This document shows positions 25,246 to 32,880 of a stretch of 64,000 nucleotides of DNA, piece after piece (position 1 is the stretch's first letter; every line of letters begins with the position of its first letter). Below the pieces are notes generated by a model. That model was not told the origin of the DNA, did not search any database, and was given only the letters and a program-made list of their open reading frames with translations. The stretch comes from DATHTS01 sp041940425 (lineage in GTDB: Bacteria; Acidobacteriota; Blastocatellia; Pyrinomonadales; Pyrinomonadaceae), in the NCBI GenBank assembly GCA_041940425.1, contig JBGTSF010000016.1:6714-70713 (forward strand). The letters are read 5' to 3'. The position numbers were made by a program, and so were the translations under genes.

Positions 25246-26127
25246 TTAGCTGTTCATCGCGTTTGAAAGACTGCGCGCCAGATTCAGATTTTCCGCTTCC
25301 GGCAGATCGGAAATGACGAAAACCGCTTTGTTCGCTCCGGTAAAACTCGCTATTTGAAATCCGGTCTGTTTTTGACAAATAATTGCCGAATCCGGTTCGC
25401 CGCCTCTATTGTTTTTGTTCGTTTCGGCGGCGAGTTCGGTTTCAGTCAGTAGAACGGAAACGGTTCGTCTGCCGATGCGGATGACGGCGTGCGTGAAATT
25501 TCTGCCGTCGTAAACGCAGTCGTGAACGTGAAGAAGCCGCACCGGTTCGGAAGAATTAAATGCCGCTTTCTGCAAAAAGGCTTGTCTGAAATTTGTCTTT
25601 TTGGCGGTTTCCTGCGCCGCGATTTTCTGCCAGTAATCCATTTTTTCAAGCCCGCAATGCTGATGATCGCCGATTGCCTGATACGCGATCTTCTGCCACA
25701 TCGCGCTCAGATTTTCATCTTTCGGCGAATTTATTACATTTGAATTTTCTTGAGAAATTGCCTGCCCGTTTTCGTTGTTTGCGAGAAAAACGAATCCGGT
25801 AACGCTTATTAATAACAAAGCGGCAAAAGATGCGGTTAGAACTTTTATCGAAAACGGATTCCGCCAAACATTCGGGACGGCTTCTACTTTTTCAAAATCA
25901 TTTCTTAAACGGGAGCGCAGATCATCTGCGAATGCCGGATTTATCTGCGCGTCCGGCGCGTTGAGAACGGCGTTTCGCAGTCGTTCACGAAACGCTTTCC
26001 GCGTTTCCAATTCGTTGCGGCACGATTCGCAGTTTTCCAGATGGCGAATCGCCTTGTGATTTGTTTCGACGAGCAGTTCGCCGCTCAAAAATGAATCGGC
26101 GACTTCCCGAAAATCTTCACATCTCAT
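25246..26127 (-). CDS. Membrane anti-sigma factor with zinc-binding (ZAS) domain and His/Cys-rich periplasmic part
   Basis: Residues 1-55 hold the zinc anti-sigma motif HLENCESC with an upstream His (HKAIRHLENC), which binds the cognate ECF sigma. One membrane helix follows (VLTASFAALLLISVTGFVFL). The periplasmic part contains several His and Cys residues: GDHQHCGLEKMDYW, LLHVHDCVYDGRN and SAIICQKQTGFQIASF. Oxidation or metal binding at these could release the sigma factor; this is an inference. The ATG at 26127 overlaps the end of the sigma gene by 11 bp, implying coupled translation. Confidence 0.85.
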   Translation of the reverse strand: MRCEDFREVADSFLSGELLVETNHKAIRHLENCESCRNELETRKAFRERLRNAVLNAPDAQINPAFADDLRSRLRNDFEKVEAVPNVWRNPFSIKVLTASFAALLLISVTGFVFLANNENGQAISQENSNVINSPKDENLSAMWQKIAYQAIGDHQHCGLEKMDYWQKIAAQETAKKTNFRQAFLQKAAFNSSEPVRLLHVHDCVYDGRNFTHAVIRIGRRTVSVLLTETELAAETNKNNRGGEPDSAIICQKQTGFQIASFTGANKAVFVISDLPEAENLNLARSLSNAMNS

Positions 26128-26689
26128 TTTCTCTGACCTCAAGATCAACTTCGATTCCGTATTCGTCGCGGGCATAACCAGCCAATTCGCCGCGCAGGAT
26201 TTTTCGCCCTCGATGCAGACGCGACATCACCGTTCCGATCGGGACATCGAGAATTTCGGCGATTTCCCGGTAAGCGAATTCTTCGACATCGGCTAAAATG
26301 ACGACCTCCCGGAAATTTTGCGGCATATTTTTGAGCGCGGTCAAAATCTCCTTGTCGGTAATATGCTGGACGACCGCAGGCTCGAAGCGCAGTGTTTCGG
26401 CGAGCATTTCTTCCGCATCGCCGATCATCGGCATTTGTCCGAGCTTTCGTTTTCGCTTGCTGTTCAGATGATAAAGAATCGTCGTCAGCCACGCCTTGCA
26501 GTTCGTTCCGCGTTGATAGCGGTGAAACGACTGCAATGCCTGTATAAAAGTTTCCTGAACGAGGTCTTCCGCCTCGGTCTGATTTCGCACAAGCCACATC
26601 GCCACGCGGTACAGATCCGCCAGATGCGGCATCGCTTCCGCTTCGAACGCTCTCCATTTTTCGTCTTTCGTCCGTCCGAAATCGAACAT
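26117..26689 (-). CDS. ECF-type RNA polymerase sigma factor
   Basis: Directs transcription of a stress regulon, probably its own operon. Region 2 is DLYRVAMWLVRNQTEAEDLV then QETFIQALQSFHRYQRGTNC; region 4 is NFREVVILADVEEFAYREIA then EILDVPIGTVMSRLHRGRKI. The start at ATG 26689 (MFDFGRTKDEK) gives the usual length of about 190 residues; a longer frame to 26797 adds sequence unlike the family. The order sigma, anti-sigma, msrP, unknown, msrQ parallels the SigF/NrsF/yedY1/yedZ1/mrpX hypochlorite-response locus described in Azospira. Divergent from the Ser/Thr kinase gene. Confidence 0.9.
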   Translation of the reverse strand: MFDFGRTKDEKWRAFEAEAMPHLADLYRVAMWLVRNQTEAEDLVQETFIQALQSFHRYQRGTNCKAWLTTILYHLNSKRKRKLGQMPMIGDAEEMLAETLRFEPAVVQHITDKEILTALKNMPQNFREVVILADVEEFAYREIAEILDVPIGTVMSRLHRGRKILRGELAGYARDEYGIEVDLEVRENEM

Positions 26690-26853
26690 TTTTCTATTGT
26701 TATTATATACAAATTGTTTTTGGTTTATTCCCTGAATTTCTGTAGCTACCGTTTTTCTACCATAAAGATTCCCCGCAAAAACTTTCATTTTTGTCAAAAA
26801 TGTAGAATAATTTGGCAGATAAACTTTTCACCCGTTCAGAGAGAAAGAAAATT

Positions 26854-28671
26854 ATGTTGATGGTAAATGAAGTAATACACGACCGCTACCGCGTTATTCG
26901 TCAACTCGGTAAAGGCGGAATGGGCGCGGTTTACGAAGCGCACGACAATGTTTTCGATACGACTATCGCCCTCAAAGAAATTCTGCTCGACCTTTCGAAA
27001 AACACGACTCCGGCGCAGAGGGAAATGATCAAACTTGCCTTCGAACGCGAAGGGAAAATTCTCGCCAAAGTAAATCACGAAGCGTTTCCGCACGTCCGTG
27101 ATTATTTTCAGGACAACGACCGGCAGTTTTTGATTATGGAACTCGTTGACGGCGACGATTTCGGCGAGCTTCTGGAAAAACGCGGCGAACCGTTCCCGGT
27201 CGAAGACGTGATGCGTTGGGCGGAACAGCTTCTCGACGCGCTCGATTATCTGCACACTCTGAATCCGCCGGTCATACACCGCGACATCAAACCGCAGAAT
27301 CTGAAACTGACGACGCGCGGCAAAGTAAAACTGCTTGATTTCGGAATTGCCAAAGGCAACGAAACGCAGAAAAATACGACCATCACGAATCAGACATTCG
27401 TCGCCGCGACTCTGCATTATTCGCCGCTGGAACAAATCTACCGCGTTCTCGATCCGACCTTCCGCGAAGTTATCGCGTATCAATTTAAGGACAAAGCCGG
27501 AGAAATTATGGAACAGAACGCCGACGCGCGAAGCGACATCTACGCGCTCGGCGCGACGTTTTATCATTTATTAACTAATACGCTTCCGATTGACGCACTA
27601 AAACGTTCGCTCGAAATCTGGGCGGGCAAACCCGATCCGCTCGTCAATGCTTACGCTCTCAATCCGCAAATTCCACCGGCGGTTTCGGAAACTCTGCACA
27701 AAGCGATGGACATCGAACACGCGAGTCGGTTCGAGTCGGCAGATGAAATGCGCTCGGCTTTGCGCGAAGCGTTCAAGACCGAACAGACGCGCGAAGAAGA
27801 AGCCAAACGCGCCGCTCTTTTAGCCGAACAGCAGAGGATCGAATCCGAACGCGCTTCGATCCAGCAGGAACGGCAAAAAATGGAAGCCGAACGCGAAAAA
27901 TACATCAGCCAGATCGAAGCCCGCAATCGCCAGACGCAACGCGAAATAAAACCGACCGACGCGGCAACCGTCCAGATGAATCGGAGCGAGCTGAATACGG
28001 CGAAAGACGATTCGACCGCGCCGAAAACGGAAATTTACAACCAGCCGCCGTTTCCGACTCCGAACAAAGCGGACGCTCATCCGTCGGTCGAAACCATCGC
28101 CGCGCCCGCCAATTTCGCGGTCAATCTCGACAACAAAACCCGTCTCCCCGAAACGCAAACGCCCGTTTCGCCTGTAACGCAGGACAATTTTATGCCGCAG
28201 ACCTTGACGGGCAGACCGAAAAAGAAGAGCAGTAAACTGCTCTGGCTGATCCCGGTTTTCGGTTTGCTTTTCCTGATGCTCGGCGGCGCGGCATTCGGTT
28301 TTTACCTGTGGCAGAAAAACCGCGCGGCGACCGTCGGCAATACGAATACGACCGTTAATTCAAATGCAGAAACGGCGAATGTGAAAACGCTCGTCGAAAC
28401 AAATACCGAATCTTCGCCCGAACCCGAAACGGCTGTCGAACAAGGCGACCAGACCGGCGAAACGAATACGGAAACAACCGCTGCTTCGAGCGAACCGCCA
28501 AAACCGGTCGTCGCCAAACCCAAACCCGAACCGCCGAAAAAGACTCCGACGACAACAGTCGCCACCCGTCCGACACCGAAACCGGTCGTTAAACCGCCGA
28601 CGCCGAAAAGAACCGAGGGCGCGAGTTCGATAAACCAGCGCAGAACGGAAGGCGCGGCGCCGCGTCCCTGA
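26854..28671 (+). CDS. Transmembrane Ser/Thr protein kinase
   Basis: The N-terminal kinase domain (residues 11-285) is intact: glycine loop LGKGGMGAVYE, Lys41 in IALKE, catalytic loop VIHRDIKPQNL (Asp144), and DFG at 162-164. A charged coiled coil follows (starting EEEAKRAALLAEQQRIESER). After a Pro/Asn-rich linker comes one membrane helix (LLWLIPVFGLLFLMLGGAAF) and an exported tail rich in Thr, Glu, Pro and Lys (PKPVVAKPKPEPPKKTPTTT) without PASTA domains. It is first of three same-strand genes (kinase, pseudokinase, TPR-TonB). I start at ATG 26854; the kinase homology begins at residue 5. Confidence 0.93.
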   Translation: MLMVNEVIHDRYRVIRQLGKGGMGAVYEAHDNVFDTTIALKEILLDLSKNTTPAQREMIKLAFEREGKILAKVNHEAFPHVRDYFQDNDRQFLIMELVDGDDFGELLEKRGEPFPVEDVMRWAEQLLDALDYLHTLNPPVIHRDIKPQNLKLTTRGKVKLLDFGIAKGNETQKNTTITNQTFVAATLHYSPLEQIYRVLDPTFREVIAYQFKDKAGEIMEQNADARSDIYALGATFYHLLTNTLPIDALKRSLEIWAGKPDPLVNAYALNPQIPPAVSETLHKAMDIEHASRFESADEMRSALREAFKTEQTREEEAKRAALLAEQQRIESERASIQQERQKMEAEREKYISQIEARNRQTQREIKPTDAATVQMNRSELNTAKDDSTAPKTEIYNQPPFPTPNKADAHPSVETIAAPANFAVNLDNKTRLPETQTPVSPVTQDNFMPQTLTGRPKKKSSKLLWLIPVFGLLFLMLGGAAFGFYLWQKNRAATVGNTNTTVNSNAETANVKTLVETNTESSPEPETAVEQGDQTGETNTETTAASSEPPKPVVAKPKPEPPKKTPTTTVATRPTPKPVVKPPTPKRTEGASSINQRRTEGAAPRP

Positions 28672-28689
28672 AAATTTTTGAAACAAAAT

Positions 28690-28722
28690 AGAGACGGCTA
28701 TTTTTTCGCCGCCGTCTCTTTT
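28690..28722 (+). terminator. Rho-independent terminator after the kinase gene
   Basis: AGAGACGGC pairs with GCCGTCTCT, followed by TTTT. It separates the kinase transcript from the pseudokinase gene, which has its own TATAAT at 28812-28817. Confidence 0.75.
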
Positions 28723-28921
28723 GCAAATCCCTCAAATCCCTTAAAATTCCGCAATCCGAAAAAAAAATCTACAAACTTAAAATTATTACTTCCATTATTT
28801 AAAGAATTGAGTATAATAGAAATGGCAAACAAAGTTTTTGTTTGTTAAACATTCACAATTTCTGTTCGACAAACACACCTTTTTTTCTTCCGTTAGAGAA
28901 CTGACAGGTAACAATAAAAAT

Positions 28922-30787
28922 ATGCTTCCTATAAACGAACTGCTGCAAGAAGGACGTTATCGTATCGTCCGGCATCTCGGACAAAATGATGTCGGTTTGA
29001 TATACGAAGGCTTCGACAACATTTTCGAGAAAAACATCGTCATCAACCAGTGCGCCTACAACGGCAGGAAAAATCTCGCTGATGAAGAAAAGCTTCTCAA
29101 GGGAATAAAACACGAGGCGTTTTTGACGGTTTACGATTACTTTGCCGAACCGAACGGCTGGTTTGTCGTGATGGAAACGGATGACGGCGAATTTTTAAGC
29201 GACGTCCTGAAAAAAGAAAGATTCGAATTTTCCTTCTCCGGTGCGATGAGCTGGAGCGAGCAAATCCTCGACGCGCTGAGCTATCTGCATCTTCACATGC
29301 CGCCGATCGTTTACGGCGATCTCAGACCGCAGAATATTCTTCTGGCTTCCGGCGGAAAAATCAAAATACTCACTTCGGCGATTCTCAAGATCCGCTGCGG
29401 CAATAAAACTGCCGGAAATCCGTCCGCCGAAGACTTGAATTATTCGCCGCTCGAACAGATTTGGGAAAATCTCGATCTCGCTTCGCAGAAGGTCATTGCC
29501 GCGAGCTTCGATGAAAGAGCGGAAAGAATTCTGCGCCAGCCGGTTGACGCGCGGTGCGATATTTATTCGCTCGGCGTTCTGCTGTATCGGATGCTGACCG
29601 GCGGTTTTCCGAAAAACGCGCTCGAACGCTCGATCGAAATTTTAGAAGGCAATCCCGACCCGCTTGCCGCGCCGTCCGCGCTCAACGCGGACATTCCGGA
29701 CGAGGTTTCCGACATTTTGACAAAGATGCTGGAGATCAGACGCGAGAAGCGTTTCGATTCGGCGGTCATTATGCGGCAGGTCTTGCGGACGGCTTTTGTC
29801 CGTATCAAAGAACGCGAAGCCGCCGAAAACGGACAAAAAGAACAGGCGGAAGAAACCGGCGCGTATGAAACGTTCAGTCTGAACGATCTTAACGAGCCGG
29901 AAACGCATAAGACGGTTCAGTCCGTCAGAATGCCTCAGGGCGGGAACATCGGGGAAGCGGAAAGACATTCGTCCGTGCTTGATCTCGCGCCCGAAACCGC
30001 AGAAGAAATTCCGGCAGAGCCGCGCAGGGAAACCGGTGAGACAGCCGCCGAAGTCAGGGAGGAATTGAGTCCGGTAAAAGACGCCGTAGAAATTTCCGCC
30101 GACATATTCGATTTTGACGGAGCGGACGAAGAGGAGCTTCTGGAGATCGAGATTCCCTCGGAGGAGCCGGAAGAAGAAATCGAAGAGGAAATAGAGATCG
30201 AAACGCCGGAAGAAGAAGCGGAAACGGTCGAGCCGGCGGAAGACTCCGTCGCCGTCCGGGAAGAGGCGATTTCCGTCCCGGAAGCGGTAAAAGTAAACGC
30301 GGAAGTCGTTGAGACCGATTACAAAAAAGATTACGCGCCGTCGGAATTCAGCGTTTTGTTCGAAAACGCGGAAGAGACGAAGCGTTCGAAGATGAGCTTT
30401 CCGATCATCGCGCTGGTTCTGGTTTTGGTCGGCAGCGGAGCGGTCGGCGCGTGGATGTTCGTTTCGAAATCCGGCACGAACGGGCAGACCGTAACGAGTC
30501 AGGTCGGCGCGAATCCGCCTTCCGATTCGGCGACTCAGCCGGACGCCGATACCGCGCCGCCGCAGATGCCCGATAACGCCGAATCGCAGACGCTTTCAAA
30601 TTCGGAAACGGCGGAAACGCCGGTCGAGACCAATCCCGTTCTGACGCAGGAAACCGAGCCGACCGCCAAAAAGCCGGTCGCGGTGAAACCCAAACCGGAA
30701 GCCTCGAAACCGCAGACGGCGACGGCGAAAACGCCCGATAAGAAAGAGAAAAAAGTTACGGTTGACGATCTGATCACCGATTATTAA
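28922..30787 (+). CDS. Transmembrane pseudokinase paralogous to the upstream Ser/Thr kinase
   Basis: The domain order copies the upstream kinase (kinase fold, acidic linker, one membrane helix MSFPIIALVLVLVGSGAVGA, Pro/Lys tail), but catalytic residues are lost: the glycine loop is LGQNDVGLIYE, the ATP Lys is Asn42 (IVINQC), HRD is YGD (IVYGDLRPQN, Asp133 kept) and DFG is TSA (KILTSAILK). NYSPLEQIWENL aligns with HYSPLEQIYRVL of the active kinase. Catalysis is therefore unlikely and an allosteric or scaffold role for the neighbour kinase is plausible. The linker (residues 360-450) is strongly acidic. The C-terminus is VTVDDLITDY. Start ATG 28922. Confidence 0.88.
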   Translation: MLPINELLQEGRYRIVRHLGQNDVGLIYEGFDNIFEKNIVINQCAYNGRKNLADEEKLLKGIKHEAFLTVYDYFAEPNGWFVVMETDDGEFLSDVLKKERFEFSFSGAMSWSEQILDALSYLHLHMPPIVYGDLRPQNILLASGGKIKILTSAILKIRCGNKTAGNPSAEDLNYSPLEQIWENLDLASQKVIAASFDERAERILRQPVDARCDIYSLGVLLYRMLTGGFPKNALERSIEILEGNPDPLAAPSALNADIPDEVSDILTKMLEIRREKRFDSAVIMRQVLRTAFVRIKEREAAENGQKEQAEETGAYETFSLNDLNEPETHKTVQSVRMPQGGNIGEAERHSSVLDLAPETAEEIPAEPRRETGETAAEVREELSPVKDAVEISADIFDFDGADEEELLEIEIPSEEPEEEIEEEIEIETPEEEAETVEPAEDSVAVREEAISVPEAVKVNAEVVETDYKKDYAPSEFSVLFENAEETKRSKMSFPIIALVLVLVGSGAVGAWMFVSKSGTNGQTVTSQVGANPPSDSATQPDADTAPPQMPDNAESQTLSNSETAETPVETNPVLTQETEPTAKKPVAVKPKPEASKPQTATAKTPDKKEKKVTVDDLITDY

Positions 30788-30844
30788 TGGAGCAGAGTTT
30801 TTTTATTAAAACGAAATTTGAAAATCCCCTAAAGGAGTAAAAAT

Positions 30845-31951
30845 ATGAAACAGACATTTTTTTACCGGACAAAAAAATCACGTATATTGGTTTCCGCGCT
30901 GGCGGTTTTGATGCTCGCCGTATTGACGCAGGCGCAGACGGCGCGCCAGCTCAGTCTGGCGGACATTCTGATCGGACTCAGATCGAGCAAGGCGACGATG
31001 CCGGAGAAGAATAAAATTCTGTCCGACGCGGTTTCCGAGCGCGGTATCACTTTCGCGCTGACGGCGGAGATCGAGGACGAGCTTTTCAAAACGGGCGCGG
31101 ACAAGAGCCTGCTTGACGCGATCCGTCAGAAAAGCCCGGTCATCAAATCCGAAACGCCCGCCGAGGTGAAAAAGCCGGAAGTCAAACCGTCGCCCGCCGC
31201 CGCGCTTCCCGATTTTACGTTCTACCAGAAACGGGCGGACGAGAACATCGGCAAGGGCGAATACGATCTGGCGATCGTTGATTACAACAAGGCTTTGGAA
31301 CTGAATCCGAAAAGCGTTCCGGCGTATTTCAACCGCGGACGCGCGTTTTATTTCAAACGCGAGTTTGCCGAAGCGGTCGCCAGCTACAACAAGGTCATCG
31401 AGCTGACGCCGAACGATTCGGTCGCCTTTTACAACCGCGGCGTGACCTACGAGAAGATGGGCGACGCGCTCAAGGCGATGGAAGATTATCAAAAGGCGGT
31501 CGAACTCGACGAAAACAACGAACCGGCGAAGGAAAATCTGAAAAAGCTGAAAGACGCCGAACAAGCGAAAGCAAAAGCGCAAACGCCGCCGGTCGTAACC
31601 AAACCGGCGGAAACGAGCGCGGCATCGCAAACGCCGCCGCCAACGGCGGAAACGAACAACAACACGCCGGGCGTTTTCAATCACGGGCGGATTGACGCTT
31701 CGCAGATCGAAAGAATGGTGATGCCCAATTACCCGCCGATCGCGCGGAATATGAACGCCGAAGGTCAGGTCGTCGTCGAGGTCGAGATTGACGAAGCGGG
31801 AAACGTAACTTCCGCCAAAGCCTCTTCGGGACATAATCTCCTGCGCCAGGCTGCCGAAGACGCCGCCCGCAAGACAAAGGTCAAACCCGTGATGATGGGC
31901 GGCAAAGCCGTCAAAGCCGTCGGGCAGATCGTTTATAATTTCAAGAGATAG
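30845..31951 (+). CDS. Exported TPR protein with TonB C-terminal domain
   Basis: The N-terminal signal (SRILVSALAVLMLAVLTQAQ) is followed by an uncharacterised segment starting LSLADILIGLRSSKATMPEK, three TPRs (residues 120-230: FYQKRADENIGKGEYDLAIV, SVPAYFNRGRAFYFKREFAE, SVAFYNRGVTYEKMGDALKA) and an Ala/Pro/Thr linker. The TonB_C domain (290-368) shows MPNYPPIARNMNAEGQVVVE and GQIVYNFKR. It lacks a membrane anchor before the linker, so it is more likely a periplasmic or lipid-side adaptor than a classical TonB. A strong AAAGGAG site precedes the ATG. It closes the kinase/pseudokinase cluster. Confidence 0.88.
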   Translation: MKQTFFYRTKKSRILVSALAVLMLAVLTQAQTARQLSLADILIGLRSSKATMPEKNKILSDAVSERGITFALTAEIEDELFKTGADKSLLDAIRQKSPVIKSETPAEVKKPEVKPSPAAALPDFTFYQKRADENIGKGEYDLAIVDYNKALELNPKSVPAYFNRGRAFYFKREFAEAVASYNKVIELTPNDSVAFYNRGVTYEKMGDALKAMEDYQKAVELDENNEPAKENLKKLKDAEQAKAKAQTPPVVTKPAETSAASQTPPPTAETNNNTPGVFNHGRIDASQIERMVMPNYPPIARNMNAEGQVVVEVEIDEAGNVTSAKASSGHNLLRQAAEDAARKTKVKPVMMGGKAVKAVGQIVYNFKR

Positions 31952-31980
31952 AATCCGAATAAGTTAAAAAAAACTCGCGG

Positions 31981-32022
31981 CGGTTCGTTTGAGAAATTTT
32001 CAAACGAACCGACGTTTTTTTT
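31981..32022 (+). terminator. Rho-independent terminator after the TPR-TonB gene
   Basis: CGGTTCGTTTGA pairs perfectly with TCAAACGAACCG around a short loop; a run of eight or more T follows. Confidence 0.88.
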
Positions 32023-32060
32023 GTTTCAAAATATGGCGAATAGTGTTAAATTACTCGCAA
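32023..32060 (+). promoter_or_regulatory. Candidate promoter of the cupin gene (copy A of a repeat)
   Basis: TTTCAAAATATGGCG followed by AGTGTTAAATTACTC forms a possible TTCAAA/TAAATT pair with 16-bp spacing, 30-60 bp before the cupin ATG. A near-identical copy lies at 32818-32853. Confidence 0.45.
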
Positions 32061-32090
32061 AAAAATGTTTTCGCTTTCGGAGGTAACAAG

Positions 32091-32729
32091 ATGCTTATAA
32101 AAAATTCACTTTTTCCGGTTTTGGTTTTATCCGCATTCTTTGCCGGTTCGATTGCCGCGCAGGACGGGCGGCAGGCGCGCATTATACCGCTCAAGCCGAT
32201 GACCGAAGATGTCGAGATTCTTTTCGGCGACCCGGAAAAGTCCGGCGAGCCGTTCGTCATACGCATCCGCGAACTGCCCGGCGGCATCATTCCGCCGCAC
32301 CGGCATCCGGTTGACGAACATATTACCGTCCTGCAGGGAACATTGTATTTCGCCGTCTCCGACAAATATGACCGGACGGAACTCAGAGAGATGAAAGCCG
32401 GCAGTTACGCCTTTATTCCGAAAGGCAAAACGATGTTCGGCTACACGCCCGATGCGGCGGTCGTTCAGGTTCACGGCGTCGGACCGTTTCATATTTTCTG
32501 GCGCGACGGCGACGATTGGCGCGACCATTTCAAAACGCTCGACAGCCCGGATGCCGCTCAAATCTTCAAATTCAAAAAGAACGAGCGCGTCGTTACAAAA
32601 CGCGGCGCGGGACGCATCCGGCAGGGCTTCGACACCGGCGAAGTCCGAGCCTACGAGATCAGCGGCGATGACGGCAGTCTGTTTATGGCTGAGGAAAAAG
32701 ACATCCGTTCGGACACAAAGGAGAAATGA
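32091..32729 (+). CDS. Exported cupin-domain protein
   Basis: The signal peptide LFPVLVLSAFFAGSIAAQ is followed by a single cupin barrel: IIPPHRHPVDEHITVLQGTL (motif 1, metal-binding His) and KAGSYAFIPKGKTMFGY with QVHGVGPFHIFW (motif 2 region). Periplasmic metal-binding barrel; substrate unknown. The start at ATG 32091 follows GGAGGTAAC. The last 70 residues (FKKNERVVTKRGAGRIRQGF and on) form a separate tail I do not recognise. Confidence 0.82.
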   Translation: MLIKNSLFPVLVLSAFFAGSIAAQDGRQARIIPLKPMTEDVEILFGDPEKSGEPFVIRIRELPGGIIPPHRHPVDEHITVLQGTLYFAVSDKYDRTELREMKAGSYAFIPKGKTMFGYTPDAAVVQVHGVGPFHIFWRDGDDWRDHFKTLDSPDAAQIFKFKKNERVVTKRGAGRIRQGFDTGEVRAYEISGDDGSLFMAEEKDIRSDTKEK

Positions 32730-32817
32730 CAATCCGGGTTTACTTTCTCATGAAAATAATTTTCGTTTGCTCCGAATAATTCCGCATTTGCCGGACTGAA
32801 TTTCGATAAATTATTTT

Positions 32818-32853
32818 ATTTCAAAATATGCCGGGTCGTGTTAAATTATTCAA
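32818..32853 (+). promoter_or_regulatory. Near-copy of the cupin promoter, just upstream of the integron cassette (copy B)
   Basis: TTTCAAAATATGCCG followed by CGTGTTAAATTATTC matches 32023-32060 at most positions. It ends 27 bp before the cassette boundary, so it could drive cassette expression in the way Pc drives the first cassette of an integron. Function inferred. Confidence 0.4.
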
Positions 32854-32880
32854 CGGAATAAAATTCGGTTGAATACAAAG

